Shown piece after piece: positions 24,096-32,934 of a stretch of DNA of 37,297 nt. A program made the translations under genes and the position numbers. The stretch comes from Methanomassiliicoccales archaeon (GTDB lineage Archaea > Thermoplasmatota > Thermoplasmata > Methanomassiliicoccales > UBA472): assembly GCA_026394375.1 (NCBI GenBank), contig JAPKYJ010000020.1, positions 1-37,297 of the forward strand, written 5' to 3'. The number at the start of each line of letters is the position of its first letter. The first letter of the stretch is position 1. The notes under the pieces are model-generated. The model was given only the letters and a program-made list of their open reading frames with translations. It did not search any database and was not told the DNA's origin.

Positions 24096-25181
24096 TCACC
24101 GGTCCGTCTCCCCGAGGCACATGTCAATCGATCCCATGATCGCCGGCACGTCCGCGATCTTATAACCGACAAGATACGCTGGCGCCGCGCTCACCGAGAC
24201 GAATACCGGGGAACGCACCTTCAACCGGTATGGGTGGTCATCGCCGTTCCCGATGACATACATGAACCCCTCGCCCCTCGGGTCCTCCACGTGCGCCCAG
24301 CCGGCCTTGCCTTTGGGCGCGGTGCGCGGAGGCTTGACCCGGTAGGGGCCCTGGGGAATCTTCTTAATCGCCTGTCTTATGATCTTGCAGGACTCGTACA
24401 TCTCGTCTACTCTGACGCGGTACCGGGCGAAGGCGTCGCAGCCTGTCTCGTAGCAGACATCGAAGTCGATGTCGGAGTACGCCTCATAGGGATCATCCTT
24501 GCGGATATCATATTCAACGCCGCTGCCCCTCAAGTTCGGCCCTGTGACGCCAAGGTTCTTGGCCTGCTCCGCAGTGAGTTTCCCCACATCCTCCATCCTC
24601 ATTCGGAAGATCGCGGACTCGTCGCAAAGCGCCTCTACGATTGCCAGCCGCTTCTCGAAAACCTTCAAGACACGGGTGAAGTCGCGCTCGAAGTTGGCCG
24701 GGACGTCGTTGCGAACGCCTCCGATCCGAGTATAGTTATATGTCAGCCTTGCGCCGCACAGATTCTGCATCAGGTCGAGGAACAGCTCCCTCTCCCTAAC
24801 GCAGTAAAGGAAGATGGTGTAGGAGCCTAGGTCAGTTCCCAGAGCAGCGAGCCACATCAAGTGCGAGCCGATCCTCTGCGCTTCCAGCACGATGGTGCGG
24901 ATGTACTTGGCGCGCTCCGGGACCTCCAGCTCTAGCATGTTCTCCACGGTCGAGCAGTACAGGTGGCTCCAGCTCATGGAGGAACCGTAGCATAGCCTGT
25001 CGGCCATGGGGATGATCTGCGGGTACATCCGGTTCTCGGCGAGCTTCTCCCAGCCGCGGTGCAGGTATCCAATAATTGGTTCAGCCTGGGTTATGGTCTC
25101 GCCATCGATTTTGACTCTGAGGTTCCACAGACCATGCGTCATAGGATGCTGCGGACCCATGTTCAGCCACATCTCGGCCAT
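24096..25181 (-). CDS. fpoD: Fpo/Nuo-like complex subunit D (49-kDa type)
   Basis: A 361-residue soluble subunit related to the large subunit of NiFe hydrogenases that lines the electron-carrier reduction site. Typical segments are MGPQHPMTHGLWNLRVKIDGE, GYLHRGWEKLAENR, DRLCYGSSMSWSHLYCSTVE and LRGSGVEYDIRKDDPYEAY. The hydrogenase metal-binding cysteine pairs are absent, as expected for complex I. It starts at ATG 25181, immediately after the fpoC stop. Confidence 0.95.
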   Translation of the reverse strand: MAEMWLNMGPQHPMTHGLWNLRVKIDGETITQAEPIIGYLHRGWEKLAENRMYPQIIPMADRLCYGSSMSWSHLYCSTVENMLELEVPERAKYIRTIVLEAQRIGSHLMWLAALGTDLGSYTIFLYCVRERELFLDLMQNLCGARLTYNYTRIGGVRNDVPANFERDFTRVLKVFEKRLAIVEALCDESAIFRMRMEDVGKLTAEQAKNLGVTGPNLRGSGVEYDIRKDDPYEAYSDIDFDVCYETGCDAFARYRVRVDEMYESCKIIRQAIKKIPQGPYRVKPPRTAPKGKAGWAHVEDPRGEGFMYVIGNGDDHPYRLKVRSPVFVSVSAAPAYLVGYKIADVPAIMGSIDMCLGETDR

Positions 25182-25676
25182 TTAAACCCTCCTCCCGCCG
25201 ACGAAATCTTTTCGATAGGGGAAGTAGTCCGTGCCCTCCGGCGTCAATATCCTTTCCAGTCTCGGATGGCCGATGAAAATGATGCCGAACATATCGTAGG
25301 TCTCGCGCTCATGCCAGTTCGCCCCGCCCCAAAGTGGGGTGACCGAATCCACCTCTGGCTTGTCGCGGGGCAACTCCACGATTATCTCCGCCGTCACCCG
25401 GTTCGAATAGGAAGTGATATGGTACACCGCCCACATCTTCTTCTCCTCTAGCCAGTCCACGCCACTCACGGCGGTAATGTGGTCGAAGTCGAGTGCGTCC
25501 TTCATGAACTTGGCCACGTTCAGCAGACCGACCTTGTCCACCATGGCGAAGACGCGGTTGTGCGTGACCTTCGTGATCTTAACGTATTCGGGGAACCTAT
25601 CGATAAGCTCCTTCGCAACGATTTCGCCTGTTTTGCCCCCGGCAGCCAATCCCGCTCTTTGTGCCACTTCCCCCAC
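25182..25676 (-). CDS. fpoC: Fpo/Nuo-like complex subunit C (30-kDa type)
   Basis: A 164-residue subunit matching NuoC: FDHITAVSGVDWLE early, then the family signature SVTPLWGGANWHERETYDMFGIIFIGHPRLERILTPE, and FPYRKDF at the end. It connects B and D in the peripheral arm. GTG 25676 starts just after the fpoB stop. A second GTG three codons later is equally possible. The N-terminal 15 residues are family-unlike, so the start is uncertain by a few codons. Confidence 0.93.
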   Translation of the reverse strand: MGEVAQRAGLAAGGKTGEIVAKELIDRFPEYVKITKVTHNRVFAMVDKVGLLNVAKFMKDALDFDHITAVSGVDWLEEKKMWAVYHITSYSNRVTAEIIVELPRDKPEVDSVTPLWGGANWHERETYDMFGIIFIGHPRLERILTPEGTDYFPYRKDFVGGRRV

Positions 25677-25677
25677 C

Positions 25678-26241
25678 TCAGTCTTCCAGGAAAGTCCCCT
25701 TCATTTCCTTGTGGATCTTCTTATGCAACTTCATGAACCCGTCGATCATCGCTTCTGGACGAACCGGGCAGCCGGGGATGTAGATATCCACAGGGATGAA
25801 GGTGTCGACGCCCTGTACGACATTGTAAGAGTCATACCACGGGCCTCCAGAAATCGCGCACTCGCCCATGGCCACGACCCACCTAGGTTCGGCCATTTGT
25901 TCGTAAAGGCGGCGTAGGTCCGGGCGCAGCTTGGCGGTGACCCAGCCGTTGATTAGGAGGACATCGGTCTGCCTGGGGGACGACCTGTAGATTATGCCCA
26001 AGCGCTCCGCATCGAACCGCGAGCCGGAGGCGGCGGCCATTTCCAAGGCGCAGCAGGCGACGCCGAAGTGCAAAGGGTAGTTGGCGTTGCGCAGCGCCCA
26101 GCTCCATATCGGCGCCGTGATCTTGTCAACCGCCTTCTTCGCGCCCGAGGCCGTCAATAGTTGGTCCATGACGTTCTTCGACCATACCAGGAACTCCTGG
26201 GCGGACATCGCGATGGCGTTGGGAGCGAGGCTCAGATCCAT
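25678..26241 (-). CDS. fpoB: Fpo/Nuo-like complex subunit B (N2-cluster type)
   Basis: A 187-residue iron-sulfur subunit that holds the terminal [4Fe-4S] cluster N2. The ligands are C63-C64 ([10 protein letters not shown]), C128 (MGECAISGG) and C158 ([10 protein letters not shown]). ATG 26241 has GAAGGAG about 8 bases upstream and overlaps the end of fpoA by 10 bases. An in-frame upstream extension to 26313 lies inside fpoA and is not family-like. Confidence 0.95.
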   Translation of the reverse strand: MDLSLAPNAIAMSAQEFLVWSKNVMDQLLTASGAKKAVDKITAPIWSWALRNANYPLHFGVACCALEMAAASGSRFDAERLGIIYRSSPRQTDVLLINGWVTAKLRPDLRRLYEQMAEPRWVVAMGECAISGGPWYDSYNVVQGVDTFIPVDIYIPGCPVRPEAMIDGFMKLHKKIHKEMKGTFLED

Positions 26242-26591
26242 AGTATCTTCTCCTTCTTCAGAGCGTATGTGACCCCGATGACCAGCAGGACCAGGAAGAT
26301 CACCATGTACCACCTGGCGTTGTCGCTCAGGTCAGCGAGCACAAGCGCCCATATCATCAGGAAAACGGTCACGATGTCAAAAATGACGAAAATGATGGCA
26401 TATATGTAGAATTGAACGTGGAATTGGATCTGTCCGTGCCCGATAGGCTGTTCACCGCACTCGTAGGTCATCTTCTTCTGCGGCTGGAATCGCGTCGGCC
26501 GGAAGAACCTTGATGCCCAGAAAGCCAATGCCGGGAACAGGATGGCTATCAGTGCAAAGACGGCCACCGGATAATAGTCGTCAATGAGCAT
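26232..26591 (-). CDS. fpoA: Fpo/Nuo-like complex subunit A
   Basis: A 119-residue, three-helix subunit, the first gene of the operon. The conserved loop reads [24 protein letters not shown], with the Cys of the E/Q-chamber loop, followed by [12 protein letters not shown], which carries the helix-2 acid. ATG 26591 lies 25 bases after a strong TATA box and has no Shine-Dalgarno, so the operon message is probably leaderless. Confidence 0.95.
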   Translation of the reverse strand: MLIDDYYPVAVFALIAILFPALAFWASRFFRPTRFQPQKKMTYECGEQPIGHGQIQFHVQFYIYAIIFVIFDIVTVFLMIWALVLADLSDNARWYMVIFLVLLVIGVTYALKKEKILWI

Positions 26592-26611
26592 TATAGGGGC
26601 AATATTCTACC

Positions 26612-26623
26612 ATTATTTAAACT
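26612..26623 (-). promoter_or_regulatory. Promoter of the fpo operon
   Basis: On the minus strand AGTTTAAATAAT is a near-ideal archaeal TATA box centred 25 bases before ATG 26591. A purine-rich CGAA precedes it as a possible BRE. Close gene spacing downstream suggests one long transcript through fpoN and perhaps into the prenyl synthase and reductase genes. Confidence 0.65.
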
Positions 26624-26819
26624 TTCGAGATTTGTACTGGATGGGCATGAATTGCATCGTTTCTCTGCGAGGAAAGCGCCTTCTCCCTCGATATCCGCTG
26701 CTTCCTCCCTATTCTCAAGGATGATTCTGGCTTAACACCATTTAACGCTTCTCGGACTCGACGATGGAATCGTGAGAAAATAGTCAACACCCCGACTGCT
26801 TAGCCAAAAGGGGTCAATG

Positions 26820-27331
26820 ATGCCGAAAAAGGTGGCGATTCTAGCTGAGGACGACTACGAGGACCTGGAGCTTTAGTACCCGCTCATCCGGTTGAAGGAG
26901 GCCGGTCATTCTGTCACCATAGTGGGATCAGGAAGAAGCGAGATGTTCAAGAGCAAGCACGGATACGAGGTCAAGGCCGACATCTCGGCAGATATGACGG
27001 ATCAAGAAGAATTCGACGCAGTCGTCATACCAGGTGGATTCGCCCCGGACCGCCTACGCCGCTTTCCGGCGGTGAACGAATTCGTCAAGCGCATGTTCCA
27101 GGAGGGAAGGTGGTGGCGGCAATTTACCATGGCGGGTCTGTCCTGGCTTCGGCGAACATCCTCAGGGGCAGGAAGGTCACTTGCTTCATGTCGATAAAGG
27201 ACGATGTTATGAACGCCGGGGCACGCTATCTTGACCAAGAGGTAGTGGTGGACAGCAACTTGATCACATCACACTTTCCTGCTGACCTTCCGGCATTCAT
27301 GAAAGCAATCCTATTGGCCTTGAAGAGATGA
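26820..27331 (+). pseudogene. Decayed DJ-1/PfpI-family protein gene
   Basis: The conceptual product begins MPKKVAILAEDDYEDLEL, then an in-frame TAG (26874-26876), then YPLIRLKEAGHSVTIVGSG and VVIPGGFAPDRLRRFPAVNEFVKRMFQEG, a clear DJ-1/PfpI (class I amidotransferase-like) match. Near 27107-27110 one base is missing. The family sequence resumes in another frame as KVVAAIYHGGSVLASANILRGRKVTCFMSIKDD and runs to a stop at 27329-27331. The nucleophile Cys of the AAICHG motif is Tyr. Stop, frameshift and lost active site together mark a pseudogene. The intact family acts as deglycase, protease-like or chaperone. Confidence 0.8.
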
Positions 27332-27377
27332 CATTTTTCACAACGCCAGGACGGGCGTGTCAGACCCTCGCAAACTG

Positions 27378-27385
27378 TTTAAATA
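27378..27385 (+). promoter_or_regulatory. TATA box for proC
   Basis: TTTAAATA is centred about 60 bases upstream of ATG 27443, which predicts a leader of roughly 35 bases. Confidence 0.5.
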
Positions 27386-27442
27386 GTATCTTACAGATAG
27401 TCTTTTTCCTCAAGCCTTCACAGGCTGGATTGGTTGATTGTC

Positions 27443-28249
27443 ATGAAGATTGGGTTCATAGGCGCGGGCAATATGGCCGAGGCGCTAATGAAGGGCATCA
27501 TCTCCGCTGGACTTGCAATGAAAGAAGAGATCACTGCCGGGGAGATAGTCGTTGAGCGAAAAGAATACATCGCCCGGACCATCGGCGCGAGGACGACCAC
27601 CGACAACGTCGAGGTCGTGAAGTCGGCGAACATCATCGTGCTGGCCGTGAAGCCACAACAGATGGGAACGGTCTTGGAAGAGCTCAAACCCTACCTCACC
27701 GTTGACCACCTGCTCATCTCCATCGCCGCCGGCATTAGGATTTCATACATCGAGTCGAAGCTGAACGTCGGTGTCAGGGTCATAAGGGTCATGCCCAACA
27801 ACCCCTGCCTCGTCGCCGCGTCCGCGTCGGCATTCTCTCTGGGAAAGTGTGCCAAACCGCATGACAAGGACCTGGTGATGCGCATCCTGCAGTCCGTTGG
27901 GATAGCATTCCAAGTGGACGAGAAGCTGCTGGACGCCGTCACAGGTCTAAGTGGCAGCGGGCCAGCGTTCGTCTACCTGGTCATCGAATCAATGGCGGAC
28001 GGCGGCGTGCTGGCAGGACTGCCGAGGGACATCTCGCAGAAGCTAGCTGCGCAGACCGTGTTGGGCGCTGCAAAGACCGTCCTGGAGACCAACGGACATC
28101 CGGGATTCCTGAAGGACATGGTCGCTTCCCCCGCTGGGACGACAATCGAGGGCCTCAAGGTTCTAGAGAAGGCAGCTGTCCGGGGCGCGTTCATCGAGGC
28201 GGTCGAGGCCGCTGCAAAGAAGTCGAAAGAGCTAGGCGAGAAGAGCTAG
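27443..28249 (+). CDS. proC: Pyrroline-5-carboxylate reductase
   Basis: A 268-residue NAD(P)H-dependent enzyme that makes proline from pyrroline-5-carboxylate. The dinucleotide motif [12 protein letters not shown] starts the protein. [18 protein letters not shown], the family signature [25 protein letters not shown] and [17 protein letters not shown] follow in order. ATG 27443 starts right at the Rossmann fold. A TTG three codons earlier is the only alternative. proA and proB are not in the window. A hairpin and T-run follow the stop. Confidence 0.96.
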   Translation: MKIGFIGAGNMAEALMKGIISAGLAMKEEITAGEIVVERKEYIARTIGARTTTDNVEVVKSANIIVLAVKPQQMGTVLEELKPYLTVDHLLISIAAGIRISYIESKLNVGVRVIRVMPNNPCLVAASASAFSLGKCAKPHDKDLVMRILQSVGIAFQVDEKLLDAVTGLSGSGPAFVYLVIESMADGGVLAGLPRDISQKLAAQTVLGAAKTVLETNGHPGFLKDMVASPAGTTIEGLKVLEKAAVRGAFIEAVEAAAKKSKELGEKS

Positions 28250-28343
28250 GATATCTTCTAGCGCTCGCATCTCCCATCGTTCAACGGCAGTCCAAATCCA
28301 ATTGTCATAGAAAAGGAGGAGGGAATGGGCTTGGATGGGGGAA

Positions 28344-28388
28344 AGACCCACGGGTCTAGGGCAAAAGTTGCCTGCCCGCGTTTTTTTT
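28344..28388 (+). terminator. Hairpins followed by T8, likely proC terminator
   Basis: AGACCC/GGGTCT (28344-28357, very tight loop) is followed by GGCAA-AAG-TTGCC (28360-28372). A run of eight T begins at 28381. The order fits termination of rightward transcription from proC. No equivalent T-run exists for the minus strand. Confidence 0.5.
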
Positions 28389-28462
28389 GACTGAAATCTA
28401 ATTAGATAATGATGGGAATGATCGAGCGCCAAAGGAAGAAAAGTCACAAGTCAGAGGCAGGC

Positions 28463-30187
28463 TCACTTGCTCTTCCGCTTCGAACGCACCAGCCCGAACA
28501 CCGCCCTAGGAAAGCTTCTAATTACTCCAGGTGTCTCCCACTCCAAGTCGCGCTTCTGGCATATGGTCGATTCCATAAGATCCCGAGCCCTTTCGCGGAG
28601 CCTGGAGAACCCTTCATCTCTCTTTGCCTGGTCGGCAATTACCATCACGCCGTCGATCTCGCGCATGAGCTGGCGGGCCATGTCAGTGCGGTCGATGCGG
28701 CATTTCAGCTCATCGTCGCCTATCAGGCCGCAATCGAACCTCGCCTTGTTCAGCACATCCGCCGCGTCGTAGGATGTTTCGACGATATCGTCGCGTGTCA
28801 TCCATTTCGTCTCATAGGAGAGGACATACTTCCAGGAGGGGGATACCAATCTCGCCCGGTGCTCCTCCAATGTCCTGGCAAACACTTTATAGCCCGATTC
28901 TTCCGCATTCTCGAAGGCGTAGCTCCCCGGGTCGAGGAACGGGGCCAGGGGGGAGGTGAAGACGAACAGCCTCTTATCGTTAGCGACGAGCGAATAAAGG
29001 CGCCGGGAATAATCGGCGCTCTCCAGCGCGCTCTTCCTGTCCTGCTTCGGGAGGCCGACCATGAAGAAGAGGTCGAACCTCTGGCAGCCGTTGGCGAGAG
29101 CGCTCACGACGCTCTTCTCTATCGAAGGGGTGTCATACTTCCTCCCCAGCGCCATTCTCACCTCCTCCGAATGGGATTCGGGAGAGAATTCTATTGAATA
29201 GGAGGACAGCGAACCCTGGGCGGATTGGAAGAACTCCTTGTTCGCTGGTGTGAAAAGCTCCAGGACGACCTGGTTGTCGATGCCCAGCCTCTTCGCTTCT
29301 GAGAAGAAGCGGGTCGCGTAATCCTTGCCTCCCGCCCTCAGGTCTCCGACGACGAAGGTGGGCGATTTTAGAAAATTCTGGATGTGGTAGATGTCCTCGG
29401 CCACCTTCTCCGGGGCGCGGAACGCCGGCTTCCTCCTTCCTAGGAAGTGGTTCATGGCCGAACACGAGCCGCCGCACTCCAGGCATTGCTGGTAGCAGCC
29501 CCTTACGGTGAAAACGACGGTCAAAGGGTACCGGTCCCAGTCCTTGAACGGCTTGTGCCCTTCCAGATCGCGATGGCGGATGACCGATCGAACGATCCAA
29601 CCGTAGTCGACGTCGATGTAATCCAGGTTCTCCGGAATGAAGGTCATCGGGTTCTCCGTGACCCTTTCTCCCTCCTTCCAAGTGAGGTTCTGTACCTTCT
29701 CCAGCGGGCTGCCCTCGTCTAGGGCGGCCAATAGCTCTGCCACCGGTATCTCAGTGGAGTCGCCGCGCATCACTAGGTCGACCTGAGGGTACCTTATCAA
29801 TTCCTTATGGAAGTAGGTGCTCGAGTACCCGCCCATGAGCACCTTCGAGTCCGGATGCAGCTCCTTGACGAGACGCGCGACCTCCAATGCACCGTGGGCG
29901 TGAGGGAGCCAATGCAGGTCGATTCCGAATGTCTTAGCGTCAAGTTTCTTCAAGAACGCCGGAACGTCCAGGTTACGGTCGTTCAACATCATGCTGGCCA
30001 GGTTGACGATGCGCACTCTATAGCCGAGGGAGTGCAGATGCGCCGCGATGGTCATGAAGCCGAAGGGGTACATCTCGAAGACTGGCGTCGAGGGTACCAG
30101 ATCGCTGACCGGACCGTAGAACAGGAACTCTTTCCTGAAGTCGTACACGCTTGGTGCATGGATCAGTATCAGGTCTTGCCTGGCCAA
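28463..30187 (-). CDS. B12-binding-domain radical SAM protein
   Basis: A 574-residue enzyme. Residues about 1-160 look like a cobalamin-binding domain (FGFMTIAAHLHSLGYRVRIVNL, VLMGGYSSTYFHKELI). The radical SAM core follows with the cluster motif C231-x3-C235-x2-C238 in RGCYQQCLECGG and FFMVGLPKQ later. It resembles the archaeal group named after Thermoplasma Ta0216, whose reaction is unknown; many relatives methylate unactivated carbons. The start is TTG 30187, with AAGGAGG 7 bases ahead. It follows the cis-prenyltransferase gene by 62 bases and may share its transcript. Confidence 0.85.
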   Translation of the reverse strand: MARQDLILIHAPSVYDFRKEFLFYGPVSDLVPSTPVFEMYPFGFMTIAAHLHSLGYRVRIVNLASMMLNDRNLDVPAFLKKLDAKTFGIDLHWLPHAHGALEVARLVKELHPDSKVLMGGYSSTYFHKELIRYPQVDLVMRGDSTEIPVAELLAALDEGSPLEKVQNLTWKEGERVTENPMTFIPENLDYIDVDYGWIVRSVIRHRDLEGHKPFKDWDRYPLTVVFTVRGCYQQCLECGGSCSAMNHFLGRRKPAFRAPEKVAEDIYHIQNFLKSPTFVVGDLRAGGKDYATRFFSEAKRLGIDNQVVLELFTPANKEFFQSAQGSLSSYSIEFSPESHSEEVRMALGRKYDTPSIEKSVVSALANGCQRFDLFFMVGLPKQDRKSALESADYSRRLYSLVANDKRLFVFTSPLAPFLDPGSYAFENAEESGYKVFARTLEEHRARLVSPSWKYVLSYETKWMTRDDIVETSYDAADVLNKARFDCGLIGDDELKCRIDRTDMARQLMREIDGVMVIADQAKRDEGFSRLRERARDLMESTICQKRDLEWETPGVIRSFPRAVFGLVRSKRKSK

Positions 30188-30249
30188 CCTTCAGCCTCCT
30201 TGGGGCGAAAAATGGAACGGTCATATTAGTACTTTGGTTTCTTCCCTGG

Positions 30250-31011
30250 TCACTTACCGAAGCGCCTCTGTCTCAATTGGTAGGACCGGATGGCTCTCAG
30301 GAAATCCACTTTGCGGAAACCGGGCCAGTAGACATCGGTGAAGTACAGCTCGGCATAGGCAAGCTGCCAGAGCAGGAAGTTCGAGAGCCGCTCCTCGCCG
30401 GACGTCCTCAAGATCAGGTCCGGGTCCGGAAATGGCGCGGTGTACAACGACTTGGAGACGACGCTCTCGTCGATATCGTCCACGCTCATCTCCCCATCTT
30501 TGACCTTCTGGGCGATGGCCTTGATGGCCTGGATGATCTCCTGCCTGGAGCCGTAAGCGACGGCGATGTTGTAGAAGTAGTTGCTATATGATGCCGACTT
30601 GGCCTCTGCATATTCGATGGCCTTCTGCAGCCTCTCCGGCAGCAGCTCCCTCTGCCCGAGCACGCTCACCTTGATGCCGTGCTTGTGGATGCGTTCCTCA
30701 TCTCCCAGCTTGTAGAAGTTCTCCTCGAACATGCGCAATAGGTAATCAACCTCTCCAGGCTCCCGGTTCAGGTTCTCGGTGCTGAAGGCGTAGACGGTGA
30801 GGATGCGTATGTCCAGCTCCAGGCACCACTCCATGACCTCTTCCAGCTTGTCCTTGCCTTTGACATGCCCTTCGGTGGTGGAAAGGCCGATCTCCCGGGC
30901 GAAGCGGCGGTTACCGTCCATGATGATGGCCACGTGGTTGGGCACATGGCCCTCTCGCACCTCCTTCAACAGCGACTTCTCGTAGGTCTGGTAGGCGGTG
31001 CTGGCTATCAT
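30250..31011 (-). CDS. uppS: Cis-prenyltransferase (undecaprenyl/dolichyl diphosphate synthase type)
   Basis: A 253-residue enzyme that builds long cis-polyprenyl diphosphate, the carrier lipid for protein glycosylation and surface glycans. The catalytic Asp32 lies in IIMDGNRRFAREIG. TVYAFSTENLNREPGEVDYL, DLILRTSGEERLSNFLLWQLAYAELYF and the C-terminal W-P-x-F motif complete the family pattern. ATG 31011 is used; the N-terminal 20 residues are typical of archaeal versions. It is divergent from the methyltransferase gene at 31145. Confidence 0.95.
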   Translation of the reverse strand: MIASTAYQTYEKSLLKEVREGHVPNHVAIIMDGNRRFAREIGLSTTEGHVKGKDKLEEVMEWCLELDIRILTVYAFSTENLNREPGEVDYLLRMFEENFYKLGDEERIHKHGIKVSVLGQRELLPERLQKAIEYAEAKSASYSNYFYNIAVAYGSRQEIIQAIKAIAQKVKDGEMSVDDIDESVVSKSLYTAPFPDPDLILRTSGEERLSNFLLWQLAYAELYFTDVYWPGFRKVDFLRAIRSYQLRQRRFGK

Positions 31012-31144
31012 CCGCGAGATCTCGTTCTTGATGATACTCCCTCACTCGGTCGGTCGCTCAATAAAGGCTGCAGCGATATCTATTTTTCCTGCGGTCCCGT
31101 ATGGGTTGCCCGCCTCGATCACGCGCGTGGCTGGATGAGAGAAG

Positions 31145-31927
31145 ATGGCGAACGGATACCACTTCGATGGAGAGGACTATAAGGCGCACTCCAGGCCGCA
31201 GAAGGACTGGGGCATGGCGGTCATCGATTCGCTCCAGCTGAAAGGGGATGAGAGCATTATCGATCTGGGTTGCGGGGACGGAGTGCTCTCGGCGGAACTG
31301 GCCCGTAGGGTCCCTCGGGGCCGAGTGCTGGGATTGGACAATTCGTCCTCGATGATCGAGACCGCAAGGAGCAACTGGGCTCCAAACCTGGACTTCCGCC
31401 TCCAGGACCTGACGCACATGGATTTCAGCGAAGTATTCGACCTCGCTTTCTCGAATGCCGCCTTGCACTGGATCAAGGACCAAGACACGTTTCTGCTAGG
31501 GCTGCACCGAGCGCTCAAGCCAGGAGGATGCCTTCGCTTCAACTTCGCCGGGGACGGCAATTGCCCTTCCATTTTCCGGGGAATGCGCGAGGCCATGTCC
31601 CATCCTAGGTTCACCTCGTACTTCGCCAGCTTCGAATGGCCCTGGCATATGCCAAGCGCCGGAGACTATGAGATCAAGCTGAGAGCGGCGGGCTTCAGGG
31701 ATATCGAGGTCTGGATGCAGGATGCCGATCGAGCCTTCGAGAATGCGCAGGAGTTTTCGAAGTTCATCGTGAGCATGGGGCTGGTGCCGCTACTAGAACG
31801 AGTGCCAGAAGGAAGAGAGCGCGCGGCGTTCGAAAAGCACGCGGTCACAAGCATCCTGGAGCACAGCCACGTCGATGGAGGCTACTTCGAGGTCTTCCGA
31901 AGGATCAATGTCAAAGCGAGGAAATGA
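31145..31927 (+). CDS. Class I SAM-dependent methyltransferase (trans-aconitate methyltransferase-like)
   Basis: A 260-residue methyltransferase with motif I IIDLGCGDGVLSAEL, the acidic GLDNSSSMIETAR, FDLAFSNAALHWIKD and a post-core helix LKPGGCLRFNFAG. The SNAALHWI element and overall length resemble Tam, which methylates trans-aconitate, but substrate assignment in this group is unreliable. A purine-rich GAGAGAAG is upstream of ATG 31145. It stands alone on the plus strand between two minus-strand groups, convergent with mmp11. Confidence 0.85.
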   Translation: MANGYHFDGEDYKAHSRPQKDWGMAVIDSLQLKGDESIIDLGCGDGVLSAELARRVPRGRVLGLDNSSSMIETARSNWAPNLDFRLQDLTHMDFSEVFDLAFSNAALHWIKDQDTFLLGLHRALKPGGCLRFNFAGDGNCPSIFRGMREAMSHPRFTSYFASFEWPWHMPSAGDYEIKLRAAGFRDIEVWMQDADRAFENAQEFSKFIVSMGLVPLLERVPEGRERAAFEKHAVTSILEHSHVDGGYFEVFRRINVKARK

Positions 31928-31933
31928 AAGGGA

Positions 31934-32884
31934 TCAGGCCCAATCCTCAGGCAGCATGGCCGCTCTCATGCCCATGTCGAAGCAGCCCACTCCCGCAACA
32001 GCGCCGATCATTCCACGTCGGCCGGTGATCTCCACTATCTCCAGCTCCCCCTGCTCGGCCGCTTTCATGGCGTCCTCGATCTTCAGGATGTGCTGCTTCG
32101 CCCTCAGCCCGTAGTCTTCCAGCACCTTCGGCACCTTCAGTCCGGAGAAGATGGCCATGGCCGTGTGCTGGGAGAGAGTGTTCTCGCGCACGAACTTGAT
32201 GACGAAGTCCTTCAGCGCCGGCACGTCCTTCGGTTCCACGGCGAAGGATATGCCCACGGCCACGCACTGCGTGGTTCTGTCCGGAGCTTTCGGATTGAGC
32301 TGCACTATCTTGTGCTCCAGGAAGTGACCGATCGGGCAAGCGCGGGCGCACTTCAGCATGAGCACCCACGACGCTCCCTTCTCCTTCGTATCGGTGTCAT
32401 CCACGCCAAAGACTATACGGACCATCTTCGGCGTGGCGATGGTGACCTCGATGCGGTTCGCGCCGCCAACCTTGGCATCCTCTGGATACTCCGCGGAAAT
32501 AGTGCCAGGACCTTGCGGCAAGCAGGCCCCAATGCCCACGCTCGCTCCTGCCAGCCCGACCCAGGTGGTCTTGACCAGATCCCCTTCGACCCTCAGGGCC
32601 TTGAGCCCCTGTCCCCCCACATCCTTGGAGGCCGGACCGAAGCGTACCTGCCTCTCCCCGATGATGGTGTCCATGATGAGGGTGGTTCCCTCCACCCTGA
32701 TGTTGGTGATCGCTCCCCCCGCCCTCTTACGGTTGGCGGCATCCCATTCCACCGGTCCCTTGGCGCTGCATTCCTCGATGATCTGCGCGACGTCATTCTT
32801 CTCATCCACTAGCGTGAAGACGCCCCGGCAGAACAGCTTGCCATGTCTTGCGGTAACTTCATCCGGTCTGAGGGTGACGCTCAT
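31934..32884 (-). CDS. mmp11: Methanogenesis marker protein 11-like protein
   Basis: A 316-residue protein. The core FGVDDTDTKEKGASWVLMLKC (about 159-180) is the VDDTD motif shared with TiaS-type nucleotide-binding proteins. GGAITNIRVEG, VGLAGASVGIGACLP, SQHTAMAIFSGLKVPKVLEDYGLRAK and the C-terminal ITGRRGMIGAVAGVG agree with methanogenesis marker 11, a family largely confined to methanogens and of unknown reaction. TiaS proper is longer and has zinc-ribbon and OB domains that are absent here. ATG 32884 has GGGAG upstream. The identification supports a methanogenic host. Confidence 0.75.
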   Translation of the reverse strand: MSVTLRPDEVTARHGKLFCRGVFTLVDEKNDVAQIIEECSAKGPVEWDAANRKRAGGAITNIRVEGTTLIMDTIIGERQVRFGPASKDVGGQGLKALRVEGDLVKTTWVGLAGASVGIGACLPQGPGTISAEYPEDAKVGGANRIEVTIATPKMVRIVFGVDDTDTKEKGASWVLMLKCARACPIGHFLEHKIVQLNPKAPDRTTQCVAVGISFAVEPKDVPALKDFVIKFVRENTLSQHTAMAIFSGLKVPKVLEDYGLRAKQHILKIEDAMKAAEQGELEIVEITGRRGMIGAVAGVGCFDMGMRAAMLPEDWA

Positions 32885-32934
32885 TTCATCATCGCTCCCT
32901 GGCCTAAGGGATGGTGCGATACCATTCCCGCTAG

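Noticed and set aside
24092-24172. Upstream extension of fpoH
   Set aside because: It overlaps fpoD, has an Arg/Cys-rich sequence unlike subunit H, and ATG 24091 begins the recognisable helix.
26874-26876. TAG read as pyrrolysine in the PfpI-like gene
   Set aside because: A later frameshift and loss of the active-site Cys make decay the simpler explanation. No pyl genes are visible in this window.
31934-32884. Assignment as TiaS (tRNA-Ile agmatidine synthase)
   Set aside because: Only the VDDTD-type motif is shared. The zinc-ribbon and OB-fold parts of TiaS are missing, and the remaining segments fit methanogenesis marker 11 better.
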